DNA of 64,000 nt from Cadophora sp. MPI-SDFR-AT-0126. Taxonomy: Eukaryota; Ascomycota; Leotiomycetes; Helotiales; Ploettnerulaceae. Made by a program: the position numbers and the translations under genes. The notes under the pieces are model-generated. The model did no database searches, had not been told where the DNA came from, and worked only from the letters and a program-made list of their open reading frames with translations. The DNA lies in the NCBI GenBank assembly GCA_020747065.1, contig JAGMVK010000001.1:372001-436000 (forward strand), in the 5' to 3' direction. This document shows positions 20,917 through 32,835 of this stretch, piece after piece (position 1 is the first letter of the stretch; every line of letters begins with the position of its first letter).

Positions 20917-21477
20917 GTGCTGGGTGTTGGGCAAGCTTGTTTTGCTGTAAGTTTTGATGAGAAGGAAGGTCGACAAGGCCCTATTTCGAGAGCAAATGAT
21001 AGCAGGACATGTACAGAAATAGTGTATCCATCATTCAATTACTACCCGCAAGATCGAAAAACATATAGCCTGTACGAGTTTGTGGCCGGAATTCTCATGT
21101 TGATGAACTTCCTGATCCATCGCGATTTAAGCGAGAGTTGAAAAGGGGGCTCTCGCTTGACTTGCCCAACAACATCCACTCAAGCGTCCACACATACCAA
21201 TTCCGACCACGAGAGTATTTCAATATCGACATTTAGGTGAACCTATCTATAACCTACTCATATCCAACATCCCACTCAACCCGCCATCGAACATTTCGGG
21301 GTATTATCGCTCCTGTGATCCTGACAAACGAAAAACACATCTGAAATAGTGTCCTGTACAGTACAATCCGCCCGCTCCGTATCTAAAGACTATCCTGTAG
21401 CCCATCTCTTTCTAAAAATCTCTCCTAACTGCCGATATCCAAATCCAATCAAAATGCCACTATGCAGCACGTATGCT
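20917..21477. other. Convergent 3' intergenic region
   Basis: Lies between the peptidase and the leftward Irs4-like gene. No recognisable coding frame; presumably two 3' UTRs. Confidence 0.6.
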
Positions 21478-23268
21478 TCATTTCTTCATTTTCCTGACCC
21501 TGAGGCCACTCAAGATTCCCGCCGACTTCCACACACTATCAGAAACACGGATAGGGAGTTTCCTACCCTTGAGCCTCTGATCGATCAACCATAGACCTAC
21601 CACAAACTCCTCCTTCTCCAACCTCCCAGTTTTCCCACGATCGACAAGCTCGTAGACCTCTTCCAGGACGTCGGCATGTAACCTCGACCGGGAATATATG
21701 TCCCTCACGACCACACTCGGAACCGTATCCGCGTCCCCAGGTAAGCCGGAAGCAAATAAGCCCTTGTTCGACGCCCAAACAGCTTCATATCTCTTCCGTT
21801 CCCGCTCTGTAATTGCATCTCGCCAGCGTTTCCGGTCCCCTTCATGATGTTTATTCGGGTGCTTCTTAACGAATTTCATCTTGCCACGCCGCTGCAGCCC
21901 CTCATCGATCTCTTCTTTCGACTTGGGTTTCCGCATTGTGGTGCGCAGGACGGCTGGTTTCGCAGGGCTGGGTGTGCGTGACGGGTCGTGTTCTTTCGCG
22001 CTGTGGTGGAAGAGACCGCCGCGGTTGCTTCGCCTTGGAGGCGGTGGTGGTGGGTGGAGTGATGAGGAGTAGGATTTTGAGGGGGAGGCTGCGCGGGATG
22101 AGGCTAGGGAAGATGCTACTATGGCGTTTGCGAGAGAGTCGACGGTCACGGAAGGGGCAGAGTAGTTCGGATGAGATTGGGATTGAAGACGTCGGTTCTG
22201 GGCGGCGATTTCAGCTCGCCAGGAGGGTTGGTAGTCTGATGGTTGGTAGTCAGAGGCTGAGACGAATGAGTCGTCTGATGCTGCATCGTCATCGTCAGGT
22301 ATGGGTTCTGCCTTTGGTAATTTGGATTTGGTTGGTATGGGGATGGGTATTGGATTTGTGATAGGTAACGAGGGTTTCCGTCCTGTCGGAGGAGGTTTCC
22401 GCAATTCGTATTCGCCGGAAGCACTCTGTATTGTCGCCAAGTTTGGCTTTGCAGACTTCACTGGTGGCTTTCGTGGTTTATTTGTCAGTGGTGACGGGGT
22501 CCGGTTCCGCATAGGAGATGGAGATCCATTGGTCTTGGATGTCTTCGTCGGAGTAGCTGAAGCAGCCCTCCTGGCAGTCGGCCGCTTAACGGTCGTTGTA
22601 GACGCAGCATTCTGCTCAAACATTCCTATCAAAGACGTCGTGGGCGGTATTGGAGTCGTATCAAGAGCATGGTCAGAACTCCGCGACGAATTGATACTTC
22701 TGACGGACGGTGTTCTAGAGCTCCCGGGCCTCCGCAGTTTCGCGGCAGGCGATTCCTGTTGGCCAGTGACGTTGGGACTTATTGACGCAGACCGTGAAGC
22801 CGCAATGGTTGCGGCTATAAAAGATGCAGACCTGGACTGGTCCGCAGGTGTTCCTGGAGGTTGGAGATAGACGCTTCTAGTAGCGAGCTGGCTCTGCCTT
22901 TGCGGAACAAGATTCCGGTCCGGTCCGGGCGTATAAGATCTGCTCGCAACACTCGATCCAGTGTTCTGATATGACAGTCGCTGGTCCCCTCCCAAATCTT
23001 CTGATCTGAAAGCATTTATGTGCCTGGCGTTCTGACGTGAGCCTCCTCCAGTTCCTGTGCCACCTGCCGAAGTTGCCGCCGCCAACGCTCCATTATTCCC
23101 GCTATAATTGTGTATCTGCGGCTTGGGCTTGACGGGAGGTTTGACAAATGCTAGAGACGCTCCTCTGAGAGCCGCGCTCTGATTCTGTGTTGTGATTGTA
23201 GAGCTCGAATTTGGACCAGGACCGCTGCCAAGCCGGCTGTCTTGGGAGACCGTTCTGTTCGAACTCAT
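21478..23268 (-). CDS. irs4: Irs4/Tax4-like EH-domain protein
   Basis: A single exon of 596 residues starts at the ATG at 23268. The first 470 residues are Ser/Pro/Thr-rich and disordered, with basic patches. The C-terminal 120 residues form an EH domain (paired EF-hand helices) of the Irs4 type: [20 protein letters not shown] (near 481), then [20 protein letters not shown], then [20 protein letters not shown], then [15 protein letters not shown]. Yeast Irs4 and Tax4 bind and activate the Inp51 phosphatidylinositol 4,5-bisphosphate 5-phosphatase and influence autophagy, cell-wall integrity and rDNA silencing. The calcium loop [12 protein letters not shown] keeps acidic residues at the ends only. 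The role is inferred from the domain. Confidence 0.88.
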   Translation of the reverse strand: MSSNRTVSQDSRLGSGPGPNSSSTITTQNQSAALRGASLAFVKPPVKPKPQIHNYSGNNGALAAATSAGGTGTGGGSRQNARHINAFRSEDLGGDQRLSYQNTGSSVASRSYTPGPDRNLVPQRQSQLATRSVYLQPPGTPADQSRSASFIAATIAASRSASISPNVTGQQESPAAKLRRPGSSRTPSVRSINSSRSSDHALDTTPIPPTTSLIGMFEQNAASTTTVKRPTARRAASATPTKTSKTNGSPSPMRNRTPSPLTNKPRKPPVKSAKPNLATIQSASGEYELRKPPPTGRKPSLPITNPIPIPIPTKSKLPKAEPIPDDDDAASDDSFVSASDYQPSDYQPSWRAEIAAQNRRLQSQSHPNYSAPSVTVDSLANAIVASSLASSRAASPSKSYSSSLHPPPPPPRRSNRGGLFHHSAKEHDPSRTPSPAKPAVLRTTMRKPKSKEEIDEGLQRRGKMKFVKKHPNKHHEGDRKRWRDAITERERKRYEAVWASNKGLFASGLPGDADTVPSVVVRDIYSRSRLHADVLEEVYELVDRGKTGRLEKEEFVVGLWLIDQRLKGRKLPIRVSDSVWKSAGILSGLRVRKMKK

Positions 23269-25293
23269 CGAGCCGCAGTGGGATCGCGAGCGAAGGGCGA
23301 TCGAGACGGGTGATAGATGTCATACGTATGGCGATTCATGGGGTTCTGTTAGTGTGAAGGTCGTGCCCTGGCGATGGCTATATCGCTGCAATCGTTGTTC
23401 GGAGGGTCGTTGGAATTGAAGTGGATATAGAAACGGGCGAGGCTGAGTACTATTAGCGCAAGGTAGCCTTACCTCAGCAGATTTCGCTTTTGAAAGGATT
23501 CTGGTACAGGATTGCAGAATATGGAATATGAGTGGTCAAATCTTGCTGAACCATCAACAAGACTTTATACCTTTGAATTGTATTGAAGTTGGGATATTGC
23601 TGTATTCCAGCGGCCGCTCGTGTTCGCCGGCGAGGCTGACACATCAGGAGACCTGTCCATCTGCCACCAGCTCTTGAAAGAGTCTTGTGATGCTTACAGA
23701 AGTCAGTCATTATTACGACCTTTATGAAGATGACAAGACTATGTTTGTCGTTATTGTAGCGTGCCTATTTTTAGATCTTGATTCTCAGTTGATCCTGGCA
23801 GATGCTCCTTTCTTCAACACATTCCACGCTCCCTCGGAAGAACTTGCTGTTCGCTCTCAGCTACCATCAAGTCTTGGCTGCGTCGACTACATCACAGAAA
23901 GCTCAGAATGAGTCGTTTCGAAGGTTCGAAAATTCGAACTCATTTTTGACTGTTTCAATTCTCTATCCGTCATTCTTGTCACTTCAGACGCTTCTCCACA
24001 GCCTTGCACACACACAGCCGTGCAAGAATCGACCTTACAAGATTCTAACAAAGGAAACCATAAAGCTGTGGTATCGCACCGCAAACCTGTCCAACTCCGT
24101 TTATGACCATCCAATGCATAATATCCGATTCCCATTCCCATGCCCATAACTCTCAATGCTCCCTGTCCCAATGTAGTCATACAACACCAAAAGCAAATGC
24201 AGCGCTATGCATGAAACTTATTCTCAATCATGGTCCTGTTCCTATCCCTCAATCGTCCTCTCTTCTCTTTTCTCGTTCCTCCCACCTCCCACTTCTTATA
24301 GCCCCCACTCACCCCCACCCAAAAGAAGAATTTGTGTTGACTCGAACCTCGAGACGGCCAGGAAGTAATGGACCCTTCGCGCAGCTGCGAAAGAATTGAA
24401 ACGGCTATCAAGGAATACGTGACGTATGCTGTCTCCGATGACGGATTTTTTTAGAGTTTGAACCCGTCGTGCATCATTTTCCCCGCGGCGTGAACAACAT
24501 GACATGAATCGAGACACGGGGATCCTGCCGGATCACCAACAAACGACCAAGGATGCCCTCATCAAGCAAAGGCCTTGCCTTGCTCCCTCCTTCAATGCCA
24601 TAACAAACATTCTGACCAGCTATGATCCAAGCCCTCTGAAAAGTAGACCACCATACTTTGCACCGGGAAACGGGTTGATGGATACATCGTATGGCAAATG
24701 TCCTAAAAGGAGACTGACCCAGGCACAGTCGCGGACAACGCAGCATAAATGTTTGTGCGTCGACATAGGCGGTCTGTATCCTTGTCTCCGAGGCTGCCAT
24801 GCATGCTGCACTGTGACGGCACCACCCCTGATCATCCCGCAGCGGTAAAAGTTAAAGCATCTCCGCACATCTCCGGTACAAACAACAGCTGTTCTAATCT
24901 CCTGAAATCTTGGAAGCACCTCTCAAGCTCAAAGTTGTCGTCAGGGTCGCGTTCAACGGAAGATGAACATCCTGACGATTTGAGACGGACCCTGATTTCC
25001 ATGACAAATGAAAAGCGGGCAACTCCGCCGAAGCGAATAGTGGAGTGCAGTGAAAACCTTCCTGATGGGATTCCACCGCGAGCAAGTGGGTCAAAATCCT
25101 TCCAGAAGGCCGGCATTGGCAAAAGGTGGGCTACCAGGGCCAATTCAGAGTCCAAAAAGGCGGTTAGGCGTTTGCCGAATCCCGATACGTAATGTAATGC
25201 TGAAGATGGACCTGGAAACTCCCAACGTCATGTATTTGTTGGTAATATAGTCTCCTAGATTCGAGGAAATCCAGGTCCCATTATGTTCCTGGT
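23269..25293. other. Intergenic, no gene seen
   Basis: Two kilobases without a convincing gene. The longest frame (24749-25192, plus) starts at a non-ATG codon, is Ser/Lys/Pro-rich and has a similarly open antisense. The region holds the promoter of the Irs4-like gene and the 3' end of the next leftward gene. Confidence 0.5.
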
Positions 25294-26721
25294 TTAATGA
25301 GTAACGGAGATCCACCTTGCTGGAACTCCGTTTTCAGAGATTTCATAAGGCTTCGTCGGCGGTATCCTCGGAGGCAATGCCCATCGTGCCCGTCCAGGCT
25401 TCTGGTCATCCAGCTTTCCCTTCTTCCGCATAAGCATTTCCATGACGGCAACTCGAATAAAATCACTATTCTCGCGCATGTCCCTCTGTCGCGCCAATGG
25501 TCCGGCGGCGACCTCGGCCACATCATCCGGCGTCGGCTGGGTCCGTCGGCTAATAACCACAGGTGTGGTTCCTCTGGATGAACGTGATACCTTGTAGGTC
25601 TGCATCTGTATCGAAGCTGTACAAGCCGTGGAGTTCATAGTCTGAGTATGTGAATGTGGAACATGAGCATCGATCGGAGCGTTAGTTGTAGGGTTGAGAT
25701 ATCGGCGAAGCGCTGGAGTTGGTGTATCCTCGAGCCGAGGAGGCATTCGTTCGTCTGTAAATGGTACTTGAGGATCAATAGATATGATCGATCTCGTAAG
25801 GAAGTCGTCGGGTGTGATCATGGGTGTCGTGAGACTAGAGAACGATTTCGCGGCAGCCCTCAAAGCCTTTAGTGAAGCCGTCAAGTTTGACTTGAATGCT
25901 GATTTGCGCCGGGGCGACTCTGTCTCGACACTGTTCTTGTCCTCCTCCTTCTCTGGTGATTTCTGAAAGACTCGGAAGTCGAGCTCGTCAACATCAACCT
26001 CCGATAATGGATGACTTTCAGAAGAAGCCAAGAGTGGAAACGAGAGTGACTGCATCCTTCTAGAAGCCGTAGGCCTCCTGCCGCGGGATCCTGAGCCAGG
26101 AGTCGTGAGTGAGTTGAAGGAAGGTGAAGCCTCGGATAGAGATCCATTGTCGTCCAGAGAAGGAATGGATTCACTGGACATGGTCCTTGTTGACAGTACC
26201 GACTCGCGCCCGGTCTCACTCTCAGTAATATCTTCATCCTCGTCCAGTAGTGAGAGCAGTAGATCCCCAGGGCTCTTCCCTAAGGACATAGCAGAGCCCT
26301 TCTCCACGTCCCCGGTGTGTTTGAGTATAGCATCGACGGTCAACTTTTGACTTGCACCGCTCCTGCGCCGCATCTGAGGTGGGATCGACGTCGTGGCGAG
26401 CAGAATCGCGACTGATGGAGGGACATCGGGTCTTAACCTCCTCTCGGCACGCGCTGTCTGCCTCTTTTCATTTATTCGTTGCGGTCGTTTACGGTCGTGT
26501 GGTTTATCGTTCTGGCTTCGGGGTATTATGACTGGAGAAGATGGGGTGGTCGGTCTCGAGCTCTCGGTAGACGTCGTTGTTGCTGTTCTTGACGACATGT
26601 CCTTCGTGTTTGCCAGTGGTTTGCTCTTTCTCTCCGGGCGCTCATATTTTCTTTCTCGGTGATTCGAAGAAGGAGAAGGAGAGGGTGAGCGCGTGAATAG
26701 GAACGACCGTGGTTGAAGCAT
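25294..26721 (-). CDS. Conserved disordered fungal protein of unknown function
   Basis: A single exon of 475 residues, using the ATG at 26721 (MLQPRSFLFTRSPSPSPS). The frame runs 18 codons further upstream but begins at TTG. Composition is Ser/Thr/Pro/Arg-rich, with a basic N-terminus, an acidic stretch (LLSLLDEDEDITESETG, about residue 170), a short helix-prone block (KSNLTASLKALRAAAKSF) and a C-terminal conserved-looking part (ENSDFIRVAVMEMLMRKKGK, then WALPPRIPPTKPYE). No domain is recognised. The spread of short ordered islands suggests a phospho-regulated scaffold or regulator, which is inference only. Confidence 0.7.
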   Translation of the reverse strand: MLQPRSFLFTRSPSPSPSSNHRERKYERPERKSKPLANTKDMSSRTATTTSTESSRPTTPSSPVIIPRSQNDKPHDRKRPQRINEKRQTARAERRLRPDVPPSVAILLATTSIPPQMRRRSGASQKLTVDAILKHTGDVEKGSAMSLGKSPGDLLLSLLDEDEDITESETGRESVLSTRTMSSESIPSLDDNGSLSEASPSFNSLTTPGSGSRGRRPTASRRMQSLSFPLLASSESHPLSEVDVDELDFRVFQKSPEKEEDKNSVETESPRRKSAFKSNLTASLKALRAAAKSFSSLTTPMITPDDFLTRSIISIDPQVPFTDERMPPRLEDTPTPALRRYLNPTTNAPIDAHVPHSHTQTMNSTACTASIQMQTYKVSRSSRGTTPVVISRRTQPTPDDVAEVAAGPLARQRDMRENSDFIRVAVMEMLMRKKGKLDDQKPGRARWALPPRIPPTKPYEISENGVPARWISVTH

Positions 26722-29677
26722 GACGAGGGCCAGGGACCTCCAGGTGATCGTTTGGTGGTGGATCGAGACTAACAACGCTTATTACCAATCGAAACAGAGC
26801 AAACGAGAGCCAAGTTCCCTTCCCAACGAGAGGTTTCTCGGTACTAGGTGATATGATGCTTGCTATTCGACGGTTGCTCAGAGTACGAAGTTATTGGGAG
26901 CAGGCGCCTTCTTGGTCCAGCAGCTCAATGCAGATGTCAGTCTGATGGTTGTGACGGAACATGTCTCTACAGACAACTATTGGGAGGATAGTGTGTTTCT
27001 TGGGCAGATGGAAGAGATGTTGAAAGGAATATATATAGTGAGGAGAAGACTCTCATGAGTGTTACTCTGAGGTGTGAGAAAGGACGGTTGTTGTCAGCAG
27101 CAAAGGAGGGAAGAAGGAAGGGATGGGGGTTACTGTTCGTATGTTGGTTGGGTTGAGTTGCGTTGATATGACCGCAGCCTTGCTGGACTGATAAGGAAGG
27201 CACGAGACACTGCTCCAGTATTGGCCCTGATGCCTCCCCCTGAAAGAGGGCTTGGACCCCTGCTGTATGGGGGACACGACGCTGTAATGCCTAGTCTGAC
27301 TCGCTATCAGCGTCTTATCTGCCCCCCCAAATGGCATGCCACTCTCGCTCTCTTCAGGGTCTTTCGTTAGTTCATTCTTGTTATTGTTCCAGAAGACTAG
27401 GAGCGTGCACTTTGGATCCTCGGCTACTTCTATGCTACTTGTTGAATAATTAATTGACCGACTGACTGACTGTTCATGATGGATGATGAATACGAAATAC
27501 CTCAGTCAATTCAAATCAAGAGAACCCGTCCGGCCAGATGAAAATTTTCACAAAAGTAAATGAAGCCACCCGTGTTATGGCTGATCTCGTCTGTACACCT
27601 CAGCACCGCAGATGGGCGTGGGAGGACAAGAGTCGGGCTCTGATTCATCCTGTTTTGCCCTGCCCTTGGTCCGTCTTTGTCTGCCTCGAGACTCGGCTCC
27701 AGCTCATCAACCCCCATTTCTCTCGCCGTGGCCCGAATCCGAATCGCCCCGTCAGCGATTCCTTTGTCCGCCGGCATTCAACAGATTGCTGAGGGCATGG
27801 GGGATCAAGGTTTTCGTGTCTCGTTGCTGCACCTCGAAAACCCGTCCATCCGTGGGGCAGTGGAGGATCAAGCTTTATGATCGCTGAGAGTTGAGAGTTG
27901 TACAGAGGTCTTTCAGGTAAGAGCAGCAAAAGCTTTCGGCCACCTTCGCCGGAATGGGTCCACAAATTGTACCAAAGTGTCCTGACCATGACGATGGGCT
28001 GGTTGCTTGCTGCTGGCCACCTGCATGTTACATCCCGCTCTCCAAGCCTAGCGCAACTTCCGACTTACCCAGTCACAGATCGTGCATTTTCTATCGCTTG
28101 CTAGGGTTGATAAGGCACGGGGGCAAGCCTCTTAGCAACCCTATGACAGTACTCTATTTTCGGCCAAGAGATGGGGATTAACGTTGGCCGGTTCAACGGT
28201 TCGGGTTGAGGCTGGCAGAGCAAGCATTTCCATGCCCTCCACTTCCAATTTACTTGCATGTATACAGAGGATGCAGTGCACCCGGGGGACTTCTTCGGTA
28301 CTCACCGTGCTTGCATTTCTTTTGCCTGCGAATTTTTCACTGCTTTGCATTGCTTTCCTGTCGTTCTCTCAGGGGCTGTTCGGTGTCCACGTTTGTTTGC
28401 AGGACCTCACCGCTGCTCTAGTACTCTGCTCGTGTGCCTCTTGGCCTTCCTAAATACAGCAAGTTGCAGAGAAAATCGAGAACATCAACAGTGATGATCC
28501 GCAATTTTGACCGAAGAGGGCAAGTCGTTCATGCTCCGTGATCGGGAATGGCCGTTCAATTGAAATGCGGAGAACGTAGGAAACGAACCCGCTATTCTGA
28601 TGTCCGTCATCAATTGCGCCTTGGCATAGAGTTGAGCTTGCTAGTTGGGGTCATTTAATCCCGGCGTTGAAGTGACGAGAGGATTTCGGCGTATTTTACA
28701 GTCATTATTGAGAACAAGACAATTGCTGCTAAAGTCAAAGTAGTCATTGATGTTTCCGACACGACAGTCCTCCAATCAAATCGCGATGATATATCCAACT
28801 AATAAAGTTGCGTCGCGCTGCATCCCACACAAACTACCCCTCCCTTGCTTCGGGCTCTGGTTCAGCTTTCCAAGCAGACGATGAGATCGATCGACCCGGC
28901 ACCCCCAACCTGCAGGCTGCAGTTCGCCATTTCCATGCAGCCCTTATCTATGACCTGTCATATTGTTGGATGATTCCCCCAATCGGGATTTGGCTGTTTC
29001 TAAGTGATGCGTACATCTGATGTTTGTTCGCCGCTTTGGTCAGTGAGAAAGAGGGGTACACGTGGGCATAAGTGTTGCCTGTTCGGGCCTTTACTACAAC
29101 ACATTACCCTTTTCCGGCATATAGTATTCAGTGATTCGTCAATACACGGTTGATGCTGCTTATGGCAGTACTTCACCCTTGACGTCGTTTGAATAGTATT
29201 GAGGTCAAACAATTTGGTGCCTTCAAACAGGGCGTTCCATTATAACCTGCGGACCATAGGTCGAGATGGGCGCACGGAGCAGTAATCCAGTGATCTGGTT
29301 ATGGTCAGCTGGAGAGGAAGTAAACACGTCCTCGATGCTCGACTGTACCTGTCTCGATCGTCTTATACCTCCTCTCTCCCCTTGGAGCAAATGAAAGAAA
29401 GTCTTGAGTGGGTGAACAGACTTCGTTCATCTCCCTTTCAAATGCGCTTTTCGTAATTCTCCCGGCTACATTCTTCTCTGGCATTGATGAGGCTTTCAGC
29501 TGGGCAGTCTCGATTGTTCGCTTGGCGTAATGCCTGACACGGACTGCAGTTTTCAGCTCGTAGCCTCGTCAGGTCGAGGCTGCGTTACCTCCGTACATAT
29601 ACATAAGTGACATTTGGACAATCGGACAATCAGACTATCTGAAAGTCATCGTAATACATGTGCGACTAGATTCGGTC
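26722..29677. other. Long intergenic region, no gene seen
   Basis: Almost 3 kb between two divergent genes. Pyrimidine/purine-biased promoter-like DNA lies at 27000-27350. Short frames exist on both strands but overlap each other, start at varied codons and show no motif. Untranslated RNA cannot be excluded. No tRNA-like cloverleaf or long inverted repeat was noticed. Confidence 0.5.
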
Positions 29678-31987
29678 ATGGCGGAGAGAGAGCTCCCTAT
29701 ATTGAAGGCATCGAGTACTGGCCCACCACACTTACCACCTTTCGAGTGGGAGCGGCAGACTCACCATCATAAGTATCTCTCGAGTCTTGGGCCGCCGGCT
29801 CCTCCAGAAGGCTCGCACTCAGCGACGGGCGCCAGCGATGTCACAACAGAGGATCCGACGTCTGGATCTTCATCAGTTGCCAGGCTCCGTGGTAATGGGC
29901 AATATAAGCGGGCCAACGACTTGTGCTTAGCATGTCGTACTATCAATATCCAGGAACTGTTTTCTCAGGACGGTTACATGTACACATCCTCCTTCGACGC
30001 ACTTCAGGGATGCAAATTGTGTGAATTGTTGAGGGAAATGGCACCTCGTAAATATCGAGGTAATCCACCACAGGCGGATTTGCAGCTCTTGATCAGAAGG
30101 AGTCAGACGTCGATGGGTACCACAAGGGCACTCCTTGGTCTTTTCGATGCAGAAAATCAGACCATACCGAGATTCGACATTTCGGTTGGCACTCTTGAAG
30201 GTCAGGCTGATATATCCATATATATGGCTTCTTCTAACAGCCGAAGCTGATTTTGAAGCTATCGAGGCGATTAAACGCTTTCAGATCCCAACTTTCCAGG
30301 CAATCGAAGATACCAGCTCTTCCAAGACCCTCGCCATTATTCGAGGATGGTATGAGCATTGCACTGTGCACCATGATTGTGGTGTACCCATTTTTGAATC
30401 GGCAGAATCGGTCCAGCATGCTGATGTCACCGTTTCTTATCCAACACGTTTGCTCGATCTTTGTGCGTTTGTCGGACGTCTAGACGTGAAACTGGTTGAG
30501 AATCCAACCGTCCGTCTGCCCTATGCCACGCTCAGTCATTGTTGGGGTCCGCCAAGCGACAACATGTACCGAACCACCACGGCTAATCTTTCTGATCGGA
30601 AAGAGAGGGTGTTGTGGACGGAACTCCCAAAGACTTTCCGTGATGCAATTGTTGTCTGCCGATATCTCCATATTCGGTTTCTGTGGATTGACTCTATCTG
30701 CATCATTCAAGACTCCGCCTCGGACTGGAAGCACGAATCTGCAACCATGGCAGAGGTGTACGGTAATTCCAGTCTGACAATCTCAGCCGATTGGAGCAAA
30801 GGGCCAAATTTCGGATGCTTCCACGCCCATCCCCAACCTTTGCTTCCTAGTCATAAACAAAGTATTCAAATCCAGGGTCCACTCTCGAGTAGAAATTCAA
30901 TTTCACTATACTTCTGCCCTCCCAAGTATAGTCCTAATCTGGAGATTTTAGAGCAGACCACTCTCTCTGGTCGAGCATGGGCTGTTCAAGAGAGACTCCT
31001 TTCTCCCAGAATTGTTCACTTCACCAAACATCAGGCTTTCTGGGAGTGTCGGGAATGTTTTGCTGCAGAAGATCTCATCCCGCGAAAGCATACCTGGCCA
31101 AAGCCCAAGTTCATAAGGAACATCCAGATTTGGCATGACAAAAGTTTGATTGTAGACATGTGGTACTCTTGGGTGCTAAAGAAATATACAAATACTGTCC
31201 TGACCATGGCGACAGACAGGTGAGCCCAGTCTTCGGAGATTCATTTTTGCTTTCTGTTTGGCTGCAGCGATGTTATCTGTTTGGTGCCCAGATGTGCCAA
31301 ATGATCTTCCGAAATTGACGTTGGTACATTGTACGATCTAGTAAGCTGACTCTGAATTTTGCTGCTGGAAGACTCGTAGCAATCTCTGCTGTTGCCAGAC
31401 TGTTCTACAGGAGACTGAACTTTCGTTATCTGGCCGGGCTCTGGGACGACGGCCAAAATTTCCTACGAGCCCTCGCCTGGTACCGTGTCGTCCCGGAAGA
31501 CGAGAATCTAAGATCCTTGACCTACATTGCTCCTTCATGGTCCTGGGCGTCAGTAAACTCTCATGTATTGTGGAGCGCAAAGACCGCGACATTCAACCGG
31601 AATATATCTGTAGTCGAGGATGTCCAGGTCATCCATGACAATGATCCTTTTGGTCAAGTTTCTTCAGGCGAAATACGCATCAGAGGACCTTGTGTTGATG
31701 TGCATACACTTCGAGATCTGGCAGACTCAGGCAAATTTCCCAGAGCCAGCCCAAGGAAAGTCACCATACGACTCGATTATTCATCGGTAGAGCCTCCACA
31801 ATTCGAGCTCATCGTTCTCTTCTCGACATCGTGGCTAGACACCGTTTTCTACTTGCTTCTGGTGGCGCCAAGTGAGAATAGACCTTGCTGTTATGAGAGG
31901 AGAGGTTTGGTGGAGATGGAGTTTGGCGAACGGGGACTGGATGTCGCGACTTTGGTCTCCCATATGAAGACACTCATTGTCGTTTGA
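29678..31987 (+). CDS. HET-domain (heterokaryon incompatibility) protein
   Basis: Three exons: 29678-30200, 30241-31219 and 31372-31987, giving 705 residues. The start is the first ATG; the frame opens 6 codons earlier at a GTG. The N-terminal part has a small Cys block (NDLCLACRTINIQEL, then LQGCKLCELLREM). The HET domain contains its three usual blocks: LPYATLSHCWGPP (near residue 268), WTELPKTFRDAIVVCRYLHI, and FLWIDSICIIQDSASDWKHE followed by MAEVYGNSSLTISA. Downstream come GRAWAVQERLLSPRIVHF, DRLVAISAVARLF and YIAPSWSWASV, standard in Pezizomycotina HET proteins. These proteins trigger programmed cell death after fusion of unlike hyphae, often as effectors of NLR-type receptors. Intron 1 would be only 40 nt, so its boundaries are the weakest part of the model. 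Confidence 0.85.
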
Positions 31988-32835
31988 AGGTTACTTAGGA
32001 GTAAGAGAGATTTCCGGCACCAAATCCAAATAATCATCGTTGAGTGCCAGCATCAAGTGGAGGCATCGCAGACAGTACGGAGAAAGCATGTCTCGAAGAG
32101 AGAGTAAGGATCAAGCAAATCAATATGAACGGTCCGGTTGCGAAGAGAGTCGAGATGACATACGAACTGGTGGATCTGAACATTTCTTGGAAGAATACTA
32201 GACCGCTATAACAGACCAGGTCCTTTTGTATCCTCCAGATATCCGCTATTATTTTTGGACTGTGGTCTTCATCAGCATGTTTGACTTGAACTAGTTGCAA
32301 AGTATTGGAAATCGTCCTGTTGTTAGAATGCGTATACGTAGGCGTGAACAGGATAAAGACAAGCTCATCTCATCAGATCAGATCAAGTCCCAAAGCATGG
32401 CAGATCGCTAAAGGCTCATGATCTTGTCCACCAGTCAATACGGTAGAATGGTTCGAACGATTGATCACCTACAGTGTCCAATTGTTTTGTTGAAACTTAA
32501 TACACGATTGAACGCTCCGACGGCAATTAAGTCGCAGGGATAGATTGGGTATCAGAGTGAGTCACAAGAAGATGAAAATAAAAAGGATACTAATTCAACA
32601 GTGAGAAGGAGGAAAGGAGACTGAAGCGAAAGCATTTCCAAGGCAGTGTACCAGTGCGTGACGGTCAAAGTTCAACCAATCATGCCTCCAGTGGAAGCCC
32701 CGCAGCTCACATGATCTGGCGTTCACGCGTGCTGCCTAAAGCAACGACATCTTAAGAAGACGCGCTTCATAAATTCATAAACTTCCTCATCTCCCAGATC
32801 GATGTTCTAGATGTCCACATGACTGTAAGACCAAG
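31988..32835. other. Intergenic; LIG4 promoter
   Basis: About 850 bases with the 3' end of the HET gene and the promoter of DNA ligase IV. Short frames only. A candidate MluI cell-cycle box is listed separately. Confidence 0.6.
32725..32730. promoter_or_regulatory. Candidate MluI cell-cycle box (ACGCGT)
   Basis: The palindrome ACGCGT lies 106 bp upstream of the DNA ligase IV start. This is the core recognised by MBF (Mbp1/Swi6), which drives G1/S transcription of replication and repair genes in yeasts. A 6-mer occurs often by chance, so the assignment rests on position only. Confidence 0.35.

Noticed and set aside
24749..25192. 147-codon plus-strand frame
   Set aside because: No ATG start, low-complexity content, an equally open antisense frame and no motif.
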